From contig JAKUUO010000003.1 of NCBI GenBank assembly GCA_022448665.1, positions 58,271-122,270 of the forward strand: a stretch of DNA of 64,000 nucleotides. The letters run 5' to 3'. The notes beneath the pieces were generated by a model. That model had not been told where the DNA came from. It saw nothing but the letters and a program-made list of their open reading frames with translations, and did no database searches. Below are positions 8,246 to 17,161 of the stretch, in pieces. This DNA comes from Candidatus Thalassarchaeum betae (lineage in GTDB: Archaea > Thermoplasmatota > Poseidoniia > Poseidoniales > Thalassarchaeaceae). Made by a program: the position numbers and the translations under genes. Within the stretch, counting starts at the first letter, position 1; the number at the start of each line of letters is the position of its first letter.

Positions 8246-9907
8246 CTACGCCTCCACTCCCGAATCGGTGCGACCCCATTCCTTGATCCGTTTGATGATG
8301 CCGACCAGCTCGTCCGGCTTGTATCTCCTGTCTTCGAAGATGAAGTTCACGAGGACCGGGTCATCGACCATTCGCTGCAACTCCACAGCGGGCAGTGCGT
8401 CGAACTCCTCACGGGATAACGTGTTCAGGTTCCTGATTCGAGACAGCAGGACCTGTCGGATCTTCTCGGGGCGCTGGTAGTACTCATAGCGTCTGGCGTC
8501 GCCGAATCCGTAGTAGATGATTCGGAACACGTGGCGCCAGTCCTCAGGGTCCTCCTTGCGGATGAGGACGGCTTCGAGGACGATGAACAGCGTGAGGAAG
8601 AGGAGGAGCATCGCCATCCAGTCGTTGGTGAAGTAAATCAGGAGATAGTACAGCAGGTTGTAGGTGTCTCCGAACAGCGTCGGTTGCTGGTGGCGGCTCT
8701 CGTCGAAGATGACTATGGCGTTAGAGCTGGCCTTGGTCGAGTTGGGGCTCACTAGCAGGGCCTCGGCGATGATATCCAGAGCCCACTTGCGGTTGTCAGT
8801 TTCCGGCATGGATATCGAAGCGGTCGAGCCTCCACCGGCTGCGAACTGACCGACCGAGGTCGGGTCGTACAGTGCGTTGATCAGCAGCGAGCCGTCGGCC
8901 ACGAAATGCACTCTGCCCGAATCGGCATCGATGCACAGCCTGTCCTGGCAGTATCGGACGTAGACTGCGAAGGGGCCCTGCTCGTCACCTTCGATTCCCA
9001 ATGACTCGAAGCCGACGGTGAGGTTGCCGTCGTCGTTGGTGTCGAGGTACGAGTCGAGGGAGGACTTGCCAATCGCATAGCGGTTCTCAACGGGGTTGTA
9101 CGAGGTTGCCTTCTCGAAGGCGGAGGGTGCGTTGGTCAGGAGGTGGTAGCCCTCCGTGAAGTCCCACTCTCCGGTGGATGAATAGCGGTGGGCGCACAGT
9201 CCTGCGTCGGACTCAGTGACGAAAGAGGAGATAGAAGGGTCTAGGGGCTCCGGGTCGAGGATGTCGATGACACCATCGTTGTCGAGGTCCTTCAAGCAGG
9301 GGTGAATCGAGGCCAGAGATCCCGAGTTTGTAGTGAAGTTGAACGCGGATCCGGTGTTGATCCACACGTAATCGGCCCCGAGTTCCACAGCGTACGAGCC
9401 TTCGTCGTACAGCCTGTGACCCGAGTAGTCGAGGCCGAACTGATTAGCGAGGTTGCTCGAGTAGCCGAAGTCGTCCATCAGCAGGACAGTCCCGCCGCTC
9501 TCAACGAAGGCCTCGATGGCCAGTATCTCGGATGTGGTGTATCCCTCGCCCTCGGAGAACTCGATGACATTCTCGTCTCCAGTGAAGCGAGGAAGCGAAA
9601 TGGTGTCACGCTCGACCCCCGAGACGACGAAAATTGCCTCCTCTGGGTGGTCGATCTCGCTCAGCAGTAGGGGGCTCGAGACCAGAGCCGTGGTCTCGAT
9701 TCCCATGTTGTTGATGTCCGCCCTGAAGAACCCCAGATCATTCCAGTCATCGCCATAGGCCGACTGGTGGGTCTGCCCATCGATGATGTAGGTCTGGAGC
9801 ACTGACGAGACCAGAATCAGCAGAAGCGCCCAGAAAGCGAAAATGAGTGCGCCCCGGCGAGAACGGCGTGTCGTCAATTGCTGCGACAAAACGCGCCAAT
9901 CCGCCAT
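8246..9907 (-). CDS. DUF4350-like membrane protein with a calcium-type DxDNDG loop
   Basis: About 553 residues. An N-terminal anchor (FAFWALLLILVSSVL) precedes a region resembling the glutamine-amidotransferase-like DUF4350 fold (EAFVESGGTVLLMDDFG). A loop DLDNDGVIDILDPEPLDPS, like a thrombospondin type 3 calcium repeat, comes next, and a second membrane segment (WMAMLLLFLTLFIVLEAVLI) lies near the C-terminus before a cytoplasmic tail. Pairing with DUF58 is typical. The open frame extends to TTG 9949, but ATG 9907 has GGAGG 8 bases upstream and is preferred. A perfect hairpin (9919-9935) touches that ribosome site. The function is inferred from the neighbour and the fold only. Confidence 0.75.
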   Translation of the reverse strand: MADWRVLSQQLTTRRSRRGALIFAFWALLLILVSSVLQTYIIDGQTHQSAYGDDWNDLGFFRADINNMGIETTALVSSPLLLSEIDHPEEAIFVVSGVERDTISLPRFTGDENVIEFSEGEGYTTSEILAIEAFVESGGTVLLMDDFGYSSNLANQFGLDYSGHRLYDEGSYAVELGADYVWINTGSAFNFTTNSGSLASIHPCLKDLDNDGVIDILDPEPLDPSISSFVTESDAGLCAHRYSSTGEWDFTEGYHLLTNAPSAFEKATSYNPVENRYAIGKSSLDSYLDTNDDGNLTVGFESLGIEGDEQGPFAVYVRYCQDRLCIDADSGRVHFVADGSLLINALYDPTSVGQFAAGGGSTASISMPETDNRKWALDIIAEALLVSPNSTKASSNAIVIFDESRHQQPTLFGDTYNLLYYLLIYFTNDWMAMLLLFLTLFIVLEAVLIRKEDPEDWRHVFRIIYYGFGDARRYEYYQRPEKIRQVLLSRIRNLNTLSREEFDALPAVELQRMVDDPVLVNFIFEDRRYKPDELVGIIKRIKEWGRTDSGVEA

Positions 9908-9918
9908 GCTGGGAGCCT

Positions 9919-9935
9919 CCGTTCCGTAGGAACGG
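9919..9935 (-). promoter_or_regulatory. Leader hairpin overlapping the ribosome site of the DUF4350 gene
   Basis: CCGTTCC (9919-9925), loop GTA, GGAACGG (9929-9935): perfect 7-3-7. On the minus strand its 3' arm runs into GGAGG, the probable Shine-Dalgarno of the gene starting at 9907. Upstream sits the palindrome GTCTTAAGAC (9954-9963), a possible TATA region. A hairpin or operator role is inferred. Confidence 0.5.
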
Positions 9936-9998
9936 GCTACGAGCCTCAACTTCGTCTTAAGACCATTATGTGGCGATGAACGGACCGTGCATCACTAG

Positions 9999-10241
9999 TC
10001 AACGTGCGAGTTGGACTGTCGCACCGACCCCAGCGACTTCCTCGACGGGGACCGAGAGAAGCCCGTCGACGGTGGGCCAAGGCAGCATAGTGGGATCTAT
10101 GTCGGACTTGATCGAGACCAGTAAAGCCACGATGCTGCCGGTGTCGGTGTCGAGCCTGAAGTCTGCCATGTGGCCAAGTTTGTCGCCGGATTCGTCAACG
10201 ACTTCTCTCCCTAGGATCTCCCGGCCGAAGGTCGTAGGCAT
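9999..10241 (-). CDS. Small PRC-barrel protein
   Basis: 80 residues. The pattern FGREILGREVVDESGDKLG, then MADFRLDTDTGSIVALLVS, then a closing VPVEEVAGVGATVQL matches a single PRC-barrel domain. In archaea, small PRC-barrel proteins include the CdpB cell-division proteins that link SepF and FtsZ partners; others are RNA-associated. Nothing in the sequence decides between these. ATG 10241 is preceded by GAGGTAG. The gene lies 9 bases after cdc48 and is almost certainly co-transcribed with it. Confidence 0.85.
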   Translation of the reverse strand: MPTTFGREILGREVVDESGDKLGHMADFRLDTDTGSIVALLVSIKSDIDPTMLPWPTVDGLLSVPVEEVAGVGATVQLAR

Positions 10242-10250
10242 TCTTCTACC

Positions 10251-12476
10251 TCATGCTGATTCGATGCCCGAGAGGCCATCGGGGCGACGGCGGACCGACT
10301 CGAGGCCGCTGGTGAGCATCGCTTCCATGCGACCGTAGTACTGCATCATCTCATCGGTCACGGTTGGGCGTACGCGCTCGATTGCCTGCTCGAAGTGCTT
10401 CTTCGAGACTGTCTTTCGCTCAGCCCTCATCGCTATCAAAGCGGCCTCGCGACAGATGGCTTCGATGTCGGCACCGGTGTAATTCTGCAGACTCGAAGCG
10501 AGGTCATTGAGCTTGAACCTGCCAAGCGGCATGTCCGCGGTGTGAATCTTGAGGATCTCTTTCATCGCGGCGGCGTCGGGCGGTGGGATGTGCAGGACGC
10601 GCTCGAACCTGCCGCTCCGCAGGAGCGCCGGGTCGATCATCTCGGGACGGTTGGTCGCGGCGACCACGATGACGCCTTCCATGCCCTCGACGCCGTCCAT
10701 GCTGCTCAGTAGTTGGTTCACGACGCGGTTCATGACGTCGGAGCCGTCACCTGAAGCGGTTCGACGCGTGCCTGCAATGCTCTCGAACTCGTCGAGGAAG
10801 ACGATGGAGGGGCTGGACTGCTTGGCCTTCTTGAAAACCTCGCGGATGGCCTTCTCCGACTCACCTACCCACTTGGAGATTAATTCCGGTCCTTTGATGG
10901 TGATGAAATTAGCCTTGGCCTCGTTGGCTATCGCCTTGGCGATCAGGGTCTTGCCGGTCCCGGGGGCTCCGAACAGGAGGATTCCTCTCGGGGGGCTGAT
11001 TCCGAAGTGCTCGAACAATTCAGGTTTGGTCAGAGGCCACTCGATGCTTTCCTTGAGCCTCTCCTTGACCTCTTCCAGACCACCGACCTCGTCCCAAGAG
11101 ACCTCGGGGACCTCGAGATAGATCTCGCGCAGAGCGCTCGGCTCGATCTCCTTGATGGCCTGACGGAAGTCAGACATGGTGACCTCCATCTTCTCGAGCA
11201 CCTCTGGAGGAATGTGCTCCTCGTCGAGGTCAATCTCAGGGAGGTATCGGCGCAGGGCCTTCATCGCCGACTCGCGGACCAGGGCCGAGATGTCGGCGCC
11301 GACGAAGCCGTACGAGTTATCGAGCAGCCAGTCGATGTCGAAGTCGTCGCTAATCGGCATGCCACGGGTGTGGATATTGATGATCTCTTCGCGGCCGTTC
11401 TTGTCGGGCACGCCGATCTCCAGCTCACGATCAAAGCGGCCGGGTCGGCGCAGAGCCGGATCGATGGCGTCACGGCGGTTGGTTGCGCCGATCACGACGA
11501 CGTTGTCGCGTCCCTCCATGCCATCGAGAAGAGTCAGGAGCTGTGCTACGACCCGGCGCTCGACCTCACCGGTGACGTCCTCGCGCTTGGGCGCGATACT
11601 GTCGAGCTCGTCAATGAAGATGATCGCTGGGGCGTTGGCAGCGGCCTCGTCGAAAATCTCGCGGAGCTGCTTCTCGCTCTCCCCGTAGTACTTCGAGATA
11701 ATCTCCGGGCCGTTGATTGAAGTGAAGTGGGCTTTCGTCTCTGAGGCGACAGCCTTGGCGATTAGGGTCTTGCCGGTCCCGGGTGGGCCGTGGAGCAGTA
11801 CGCCCCTCGGAGGGTCGATTCCGAGACGCCTGAACAGGATGGGGTGCTTCAGCGGGAGTTCAATCATCTCACGAACCTTCGCCAGTGCCTCCCCCAAGCC
11901 ACCGATGTCCTCGTAGGAGATGGTCTGGATTTGTCCCGCTTCTTCCTCGTCTACGGCATCCTCCTTGATGATGATCTCAGTGTCCGGCAGGACCTGGACG
12001 ATGCCTTTCGGATTGGTCGAGACGATTGCGAACGGGAGGGCCTCGGCGAACAGAGTCATGCCGGGGATGAAGATGCGGTCACCGGCGACCACTGGTCGCT
12101 TGTTGAGGCCGCGTCGGGCGAAGCCCTCGATGCCCGGTCCGAAGCGGACCTTCTGCTGCTTCGCCATCACAGGGCTGAGCACCAGACGCTCGCACGGTTG
12201 GGTCTCGACCTTGGTGATGGTGACGCGGTCACCGAGGCTCACGCCTGCGTTTTTTCGGATTATTCCGTCAATTCTGATAACTCCTAGGTTTGCATCCTCG
12301 GGTCGGCAGCGCCAGACGATGGCGGCGGTGCTCTGTTCGCCCGCGATCTCGACTATGTCGCCGGGTTTGAGATTGAGCTCGTTGTCGAAAGGAACACGCG
12401 CTCGGCCGTGTCCTACGTCGCTTGGGATGGCCTTCGCCACCCTGAGAGTCAAGGATTCTGACGAGTCTTCTGACAC
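10251..12476 (-). CDS. cdc48: Cdc48/p97-type AAA ATPase (VAT)
   Basis: 741 residues, the normal length for the archaeal double-AAA unfoldase. The N-domain (1-185) contains the double-psi barrel segment. D1 has Walker A GPPGTGKT at 230-237 and Walker [10 protein letters not shown] near 285; D2 has GAPGTGKT at 503-510 and IVFLDEFES. Arginine-finger regions (RRPGRFDRE and RSGRFERV) are present in both. It extracts and unfolds proteins for the proteasome or for complex disassembly in the cytoplasm. The start is GTG 12476 with AGGAG about 9 bases upstream. The PRC-barrel gene follows. Confidence 0.97.
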   Translation of the reverse strand: MSEDSSESLTLRVAKAIPSDVGHGRARVPFDNELNLKPGDIVEIAGEQSTAAIVWRCRPEDANLGVIRIDGIIRKNAGVSLGDRVTITKVETQPCERLVLSPVMAKQQKVRFGPGIEGFARRGLNKRPVVAGDRIFIPGMTLFAEALPFAIVSTNPKGIVQVLPDTEIIIKEDAVDEEEAGQIQTISYEDIGGLGEALAKVREMIELPLKHPILFRRLGIDPPRGVLLHGPPGTGKTLIAKAVASETKAHFTSINGPEIISKYYGESEKQLREIFDEAAANAPAIIFIDELDSIAPKREDVTGEVERRVVAQLLTLLDGMEGRDNVVVIGATNRRDAIDPALRRPGRFDRELEIGVPDKNGREEIINIHTRGMPISDDFDIDWLLDNSYGFVGADISALVRESAMKALRRYLPEIDLDEEHIPPEVLEKMEVTMSDFRQAIKEIEPSALREIYLEVPEVSWDEVGGLEEVKERLKESIEWPLTKPELFEHFGISPPRGILLFGAPGTGKTLIAKAIANEAKANFITIKGPELISKWVGESEKAIREVFKKAKQSSPSIVFLDEFESIAGTRRTASGDGSDVMNRVVNQLLSSMDGVEGMEGVIVVAATNRPEMIDPALLRSGRFERVLHIPPPDAAAMKEILKIHTADMPLGRFKLNDLASSLQNYTGADIEAICREAALIAMRAERKTVSKKHFEQAIERVRPTVTDEMMQYYGRMEAMLTSGLESVRRRPDGLSGIESA

Positions 12477-12515
12477 AACGGCACGCTCCTAACAGATACC
12501 CTTCGTTCATGAGGC

Positions 12516-12525
12516 TAGTTAAACC
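12516..12525 (-). promoter_or_regulatory. Possible TATA box for cdc48
   Basis: The minus strand reads GGTTTAACTA about 40 bases before the cdc48 GTG, similar to an archaeal TATA element. It lies in the 126-base divergent gap (12477-12602). Motif judged by eye only. Confidence 0.35.
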
Positions 12526-12620
12526 TACCAACAAAGAGGTGTCCCTTTGGCTCAAACGGTTATCGGAACAATGGGGCCCGGTGAGTAGGATTCATGGCGT
12601 AAGTGCGATTCGCGGGAGAC

Positions 12621-14249
12621 ATGACCCATGTGCTCGAGACTGGATTCGAAGTTATGGAGAGCGCCAATCCAAACGGGAGCCCGAAGGTTCGCGGTTACAA
12701 CATCGTCAACGGGCAGTTGACTCTGGCCAAGGACGGAGGGACATTCGAGAGCCGCAACCCGGCTTGGCTAGACGACTGCCTCGGCGAGTTCCCACTCTCC
12801 GAAAAAGAGGATGTTCACGATGCCTTGAGTGCAGCAAAGGCGGCCTTCCCTGGCTGGGCTGCAACGCCCGCTCCCACGCGCGGTCAGGTCATAGGAAACA
12901 TGGGTCGCCTGCTGATGGAATACAAGGATGACATCGTTCGAGTCGAGACTCGCGAAATCGGCAAGACGCTCAATGAGAGCGCGGGGTCGGTCCAAGAGGC
13001 CATCGACACCTGCCTGTTCTTCCAGTCCGAGGGCCGCCGGCTGTACGGTCAGACGGTCAACTCCGAACTGCCTGACAAGGAGCTCTTCACCTACCGCCGA
13101 CCCCTGGGGGTCTGCGGCATCATCAACGCCTGTAACTTCCCAGCCGCAGTGCCGTTCTGGAAGATGATTCCCGCCATCATGTGCGGCAACACATGCGTCT
13201 GGAAGTCGCCGCAGGACGCGCCTCTGCTATCCTTCATGCTCACGCGCATAATGCACGAGGCGGGTCTGCCTGATGGAGTCATCAACCTCGTTCACGGAAA
13301 GGGCAGAGGTGCCGGTCAGAGCCTGGTCGATGCTGTCGACGAGGGCATGGTCAACAAGATCAGTTTCACTGGCTCGACCGCAGTGGGCAAGATGATCGGC
13401 GAGATCTGCGGTCGTAACCTAGTCTCCTGCTCGCTAGAACTCGGCGGCAAGAATCCTCTCGTCGTGATGCCATCAGCCAACCTTGACAACGCAGTGGAAG
13501 GAGCCTACTGGGCCGGCTTCGGCACAGCGGGTCAGCGCTGCACTTCCCTAGGCAATCTCATCATCCACGAAGACATCTACGACGAATTCATGTCGAAGTT
13601 CATGGCTAAAGTGGAGTCGACGAGCGTCGGCGACTCGATGCGTCACGACGATATCCTGTACGGGCCCATGCTGTCGGAGAAGTACGCCAAGGACTTCCTG
13701 AGCGATCTCGGGATGTGCGAGTCCAGTGGTGCGACCAAACTCTGGGGCGAGGGCATAATTACGAACGAAAACAAGCCGATTAACTTCGTCGGAGACGCCT
13801 CCGAGGGGGTCTACATGTGGCCTCACGTATATGCCGATGTGACTGAGGACATGGAGTGCTTCCACGAGGAAATCTTCGGACCCGCGGTGACTGTTGTGAA
13901 GGCGAAGGATTTCGACCACGCGCTCCACCTTGCCAACGCCTCCCCCTACGGTCTATCCAGCGCCTGCTACACCAATGACAGGCTCGAGGCATACCGATTC
14001 AAGACCGGTATCAAGGCTGGGATGACTGGTATTAACAACTCCACCACCGGAGCTGAGGCCCACCTTCCGTTCGGTGGCGTCAAGGGCAGCGGCAACGGCA
14101 CCCGCGAGTCGGGAATCTGGGTCATCGAAGCCTACTCTTACTGGCACGCTGTCAACGACGAACTCTCCGGCAAGCTGCAACTGGCTCAGATGGACGTCGA
14201 CGAGGTCCATGTCGAGGAAGCCGACGCCGACTACGCCGGCCTAGCTTAG
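12621..14249 (+). CDS. NAD(P)-dependent aldehyde dehydrogenase
   Basis: About 542 residues, full length for the ALDH superfamily, which oxidises an aldehyde to an acid. Visible: the substrate/cofactor stretch GVCGIINACNFPAAVPFWK, the Rossmann-type FTGSTAVGK, the general-base motif LELGGKNPLVV, the catalytic cysteine in FGTAGQRCTS, and the C-terminal EIFGPAVTVV and LPFGGVKGSGNG. The GTAGQRCT form is seen in aldehyde dehydrogenases such as the ALDH7 group acting on aminoadipate or related semialdehydes, but the substrate cannot be assigned. ATG 12621 is preferred over GTG 12603 because GGGAG precedes it. It is divergent from cdc48, and its stop overlaps that of the tiny zinc-ribbon gene. Confidence 0.93.
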   Translation: MTHVLETGFEVMESANPNGSPKVRGYNIVNGQLTLAKDGGTFESRNPAWLDDCLGEFPLSEKEDVHDALSAAKAAFPGWAATPAPTRGQVIGNMGRLLMEYKDDIVRVETREIGKTLNESAGSVQEAIDTCLFFQSEGRRLYGQTVNSELPDKELFTYRRPLGVCGIINACNFPAAVPFWKMIPAIMCGNTCVWKSPQDAPLLSFMLTRIMHEAGLPDGVINLVHGKGRGAGQSLVDAVDEGMVNKISFTGSTAVGKMIGEICGRNLVSCSLELGGKNPLVVMPSANLDNAVEGAYWAGFGTAGQRCTSLGNLIIHEDIYDEFMSKFMAKVESTSVGDSMRHDDILYGPMLSEKYAKDFLSDLGMCESSGATKLWGEGIITNENKPINFVGDASEGVYMWPHVYADVTEDMECFHEEIFGPAVTVVKAKDFDHALHLANASPYGLSSACYTNDRLEAYRFKTGIKAGMTGINNSTTGAEAHLPFGGVKGSGNGTRESGIWVIEAYSYWHAVNDELSGKLQLAQMDVDEVHVEEADADYAGLA

Positions 14250-14356
14250 AGTAGTGGCTCGCCGCACTCGGGACACGGCAGGCCAGGCAGCCACGCCCCG
14301 GGCATGTGACCGCAGTTGGGGCAGATCGAGGATTCGATGTCCTCCCCCAGCATCAT
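14246..14356 (-). CDS. 36-residue double-CxxC zinc-ribbon protein
   Basis: Found by reading the minus strand: ATG ATG at 14356, stop TAA at 14246. It encodes a tiny protein with CPNCGHMPG and then CPECGEPLL, two CxxC knuckles 15 residues apart that would form one zinc ribbon. There is little else in the sequence. The frame stays open upstream, so a longer N-terminus is possible. It is convergent with the aldehyde dehydrogenase (overlapping stops) and divergent from sdhC, with an inverted repeat between the two starts. No function can be assigned; a protein-protein or nucleic-acid adaptor is a guess. Confidence 0.55.
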   Translation of the reverse strand: MMLGEDIESSICPNCGHMPGAWLPGLPCPECGEPLL

Positions 14357-14398
14357 CGGGCCAGTGAAGGGGGTACGCCTTGAACCTTGCACCACGGT

Positions 14399-14417
14399 TG
14401 AGTCCCAAGGGGACTCA
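14399..14417. promoter_or_regulatory. Perfect 8-3-8 inverted repeat upstream of sdhC
   Basis: TGAGTCCC, loop AAG, GGGACTCA. It lies between the divergent starts of the zinc-ribbon gene (14356) and sdhC (14470), so no gene 3' end is nearby and a terminator is unlikely. A TATA-like CCTTATGG at about 14424-14431 follows. It is an operator or a leader structure; which one is inferred. Confidence 0.5.
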
Positions 14418-14469
14418 TGCAATCCCTTATGGGGCTATGACTGCGCGATGCGGGCATCAGGGATGGACC

Positions 14470-15330
14470 ATGAGCGAGGGCATCAAACTCCCGCTCCCGA
14501 TGAAGAAGGGCTTCGGTGCCACCGACAGGGTCGATGACTGGTGGAAGGGCCCGACGGCAATGGCGGCCTACCTCGGGATCATGATCATATACGGCACCTG
14601 GCGCGGATTCATGGAGGCTGACTTCTGGATCTTCGAGGAGTTCGGCAGGAGTGCGGGCAACCAAACAATGGCCATAGAGAGTGAGGGTAGTCACGTTCTA
14701 AGTCCGCTGTTCAGCCCGCTCATTTACCCAAATGAGAACTCCTGGGTTCCTCAGCGGTTGTGGTGGATGAGTCCGGCGATGTTCATTCTGATCTTCCCCG
14801 CTGGCTTCAGGGGAACATGCTACTACTACCGCAAGGCGTACTATCGCGCCTTCATGCAGCAGCCCACCGGTTGCGCGGTCTCCAAGCCGTGGAACGAGTA
14901 CAGCGGCGAGACCGGGCTGCTGCTCGTCCAGAACCTGCATCGCTACTTCCTCTACGCCGCGTTGGCATACCTGCCGATACTGTCGTACGACGTCTGGATG
15001 TCGGTCAACTTCCACGACCCGGTGAGTCATGCTCACTCATACGGGGTCTCGGTGGGCTCCTTGGTCCTAGCTGTCAACGTCATTGCCCTAGCCGGCTACA
15101 CCTTCGGTTGCCATGCCTTCCGACATCTGGTCGGAGGGGGGGCTGATCTCTGGACGAGAGGTTCCAGGCCCATACTGAGATACCGGATGTGGAGAGTGTC
15201 GACGTGGTTCAACGAGTACCACAAGGAATGGGCCCTCTATTCTCTGTTCATCGTCATGTTCGCTGACTTGTACATCTACGCCTGCACCATGGGCTGGTGG
15301 ACAGAGATCATCCTGTGGGGTGGTGTCTGA
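14470..15330 (+). CDS. sdhC: Succinate dehydrogenase membrane anchor subunit
   Basis: About 286 residues with five hydrophobic helices: MAAYLGIMIIYGTWRGF, MFILIFPAGFRGTCYYYRK, FLYAALAYLPILSYDVW, VGSLVLAVNVIALAGYTFG and YSLFIVMFADLYIYACTMG. Candidate haem-ligand histidines lie in NLHRYF and HAFRHLVGG. The single long anchor (no separate SdhD) with the CYYYRKAYYRAF stretch is like the one-chain cytochrome b anchors of some bacterial SDH enzymes. It carries electrons from SdhB to the quinone. The open frame begins at 14380, but ATG 14470 is chosen because the 14399 inverted repeat lies upstream and a GGGATGG precedes it. The stop overlaps the sdhA start (TGATG). Confidence 0.88.
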   Translation: MSEGIKLPLPMKKGFGATDRVDDWWKGPTAMAAYLGIMIIYGTWRGFMEADFWIFEEFGRSAGNQTMAIESEGSHVLSPLFSPLIYPNENSWVPQRLWWMSPAMFILIFPAGFRGTCYYYRKAYYRAFMQQPTGCAVSKPWNEYSGETGLLLVQNLHRYFLYAALAYLPILSYDVWMSVNFHDPVSHAHSYGVSVGSLVLAVNVIALAGYTFGCHAFRHLVGGGADLWTRGSRPILRYRMWRVSTWFNEYHKEWALYSLFIVMFADLYIYACTMGWWTEIILWGGV

Positions 15331-17159
15331 TGGAAGACATCGTGATGCATGAGCATGACGTTGTCGTCATCGGCGCTGGGGGAGCTGGGCTGCGGGCCGC
15401 TATCGAGGCCAGCGCAGCGGGAGTCAGCGTGGCCATGATCTGTAAGTCGATGCTGGGCAAGGCCCACACTGTGATGGCCGAGGGCGGCGCTGCCGCGGCC
15501 CTCGCCAACAAGGACCACCGGGACTCGTGGCAGACCCATTTCCGTGACACCATGAAGGGAGGCAAGTACCTCGGAGACTGGCGGATGGCGCAGATCCATG
15601 CCCAGCAGGCGCCTGACAGGATTCGCGAGCTCGAACAGTGGGGCGCTGTCTTCGACAGGACGCCGGAGGGGCTGACCAGCCAGCGCAACTTCGGCGGGCA
15701 CACCTATCCGAGGCTGGCGCACATCGGCGATGCCACCGGCCTCGAGCTCATTCGAACGCTGCAGCAGAGAGGGATCCACATGGGGATGGACGTGTTCATG
15801 GAATTCACCGTGCGCAGGTTGTTCGAGAACGATGGTCGCATCTCCGGATGCTTCGCGTACGATCGCAACGACGGTTCACTACATGTCTTCAAGGCCAAGA
15901 CGATTATTCTCGCAACCGGGGGAATCACGCGCTGCTGGGAGGTCTGCTCGGGCTCGTGGGAATACACAGGCGAGGGTCACGCTCTGGCATACTGGGCTGG
16001 GGCCGAGATGGGCGATATGGAGTTCGTCCAGTTCCATCCCACCGGCATGATCTGGCCCCCCTCAGTCAAGGGCATACTGGTCACCGAGGGAGTTCGTGGG
16101 GAAGGCGGTGTACTGCGAAACTCCGAGGGTGTGCGTTTCATGTTCGACCACATCCCTGAGATGTACGCAGACGAGTTCGCCGACACCGAGGAGGAGGCGC
16201 TCGCTTGGGTCGACGAGGTCATCTCCGGTAAGCTCGCTACGCATCGCAGGCCTCCCGAGCTGCTGACCCGCGACGTGGTTGCCAAGGCGATCAACAGCGA
16301 GCGTGATGAGGGGAGGGCGTCCGAGCACGGCGGCGTCTACCTCGACATCTCCTGGCGCGATCCAGAGCAGATCATGAAGAAGCTCCCTGGGATGCATCAC
16401 CAATTCAAGGAACTCGCTGCAGTGGACATCACCAAGCAGCCAATGGAGGTCGGGCCAACAGCCCACTACGTGATGGGTGGCGTCAAGGTCGACCCCTACA
16501 CCCAGGAGACCTCGGTGCCCGGCCTGTATGCCGCCGGAGAAGTGGCAACCGGCCTGCACGGAGCCAATCGACTGGGTGGCAACTCCCTGTCCGACCTCAT
16601 AGTGTTCGGCAAGATTGCTGGTGAGCAGGCCGCCGAGGCGGCCAAACTGATTAGTCACTTCACTGACGTAGACCAGTCCGAGGTCGACCATGTCGTGGCA
16701 GAAACTCTAGAGCCCTTGAGCCGCGAAGGCGGCGAGAACCCGGCCAAGGTCGTCAGCGACCTGCGCCAGATGATGCAGCAGAAGGCCGGCATCATCAGGA
16801 CCGGGAATCTGCTTCTGGAGGCCATTGCAGACCTAGACTCGCTGGAAGAGCGCGCTGCCGCCACGTCCCCGGGCGGAGGAAGGACGTACAACCCGGGTTG
16901 GCATCAGGCGCTCGAGTTGAGCGCGATGATCGAAGTCAGTCGGATGTGCGCTCTCGCTGCTCACAGGCGCGAGGAGAGCCGTGGCGCGCACACCCGCGAC
17001 GATTTCCCCGAGACGGACCACTACCACTGGGGCAAGGTCACCAGCGTGATCTCGATGAGTGAGGACGGCTCTATGGGCCTCGGCTACGCTTCTTACCCTA
17101 CGATATCGGAGGAGCTCAGGTCGCTGCTGGACGCCGATGACCTGCATGAGGAGGTATGA
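15330..17159 (+). CDS. sdhA: Succinate dehydrogenase flavoprotein subunit
   Basis: 609 residues. The FAD-binding VVVIGAGGAGLRAAIEA lies near the N-terminus, followed by the HTVMAEGGAAAAL segment that holds the histidine linked to FAD in this family. Also visible are FVQFHPTGMIWP, the active-site VRGEGGVLRN, HRRPPELLTRDVV and the C-terminal FAD-binding GANRLGGNSLSDLIV. It oxidises succinate to fumarate as part of complex II and the TCA cycle. ATG 15330 overlaps the sdhC stop by one base; the longer frame from 15297 runs inside sdhC and is not used. Operon order is C-A-B. Confidence 0.96.
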   Translation: MEDIVMHEHDVVVIGAGGAGLRAAIEASAAGVSVAMICKSMLGKAHTVMAEGGAAAALANKDHRDSWQTHFRDTMKGGKYLGDWRMAQIHAQQAPDRIRELEQWGAVFDRTPEGLTSQRNFGGHTYPRLAHIGDATGLELIRTLQQRGIHMGMDVFMEFTVRRLFENDGRISGCFAYDRNDGSLHVFKAKTIILATGGITRCWEVCSGSWEYTGEGHALAYWAGAEMGDMEFVQFHPTGMIWPPSVKGILVTEGVRGEGGVLRNSEGVRFMFDHIPEMYADEFADTEEEALAWVDEVISGKLATHRRPPELLTRDVVAKAINSERDEGRASEHGGVYLDISWRDPEQIMKKLPGMHHQFKELAAVDITKQPMEVGPTAHYVMGGVKVDPYTQETSVPGLYAAGEVATGLHGANRLGGNSLSDLIVFGKIAGEQAAEAAKLISHFTDVDQSEVDHVVAETLEPLSREGGENPAKVVSDLRQMMQQKAGIIRTGNLLLEAIADLDSLEERAAATSPGGGRTYNPGWHQALELSAMIEVSRMCALAAHRREESRGAHTRDDFPETDHYHWGKVTSVISMSEDGSMGLGYASYPTISEELRSLLDADDLHEEV

Positions 17160-17161
17160 GT

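Noticed and set aside
14380..14469. Upstream start for sdhC
   Set aside because: The added 30 residues are not SdhC-like and the inverted repeat lies in them; ATG 14470 has a better ribosome site.
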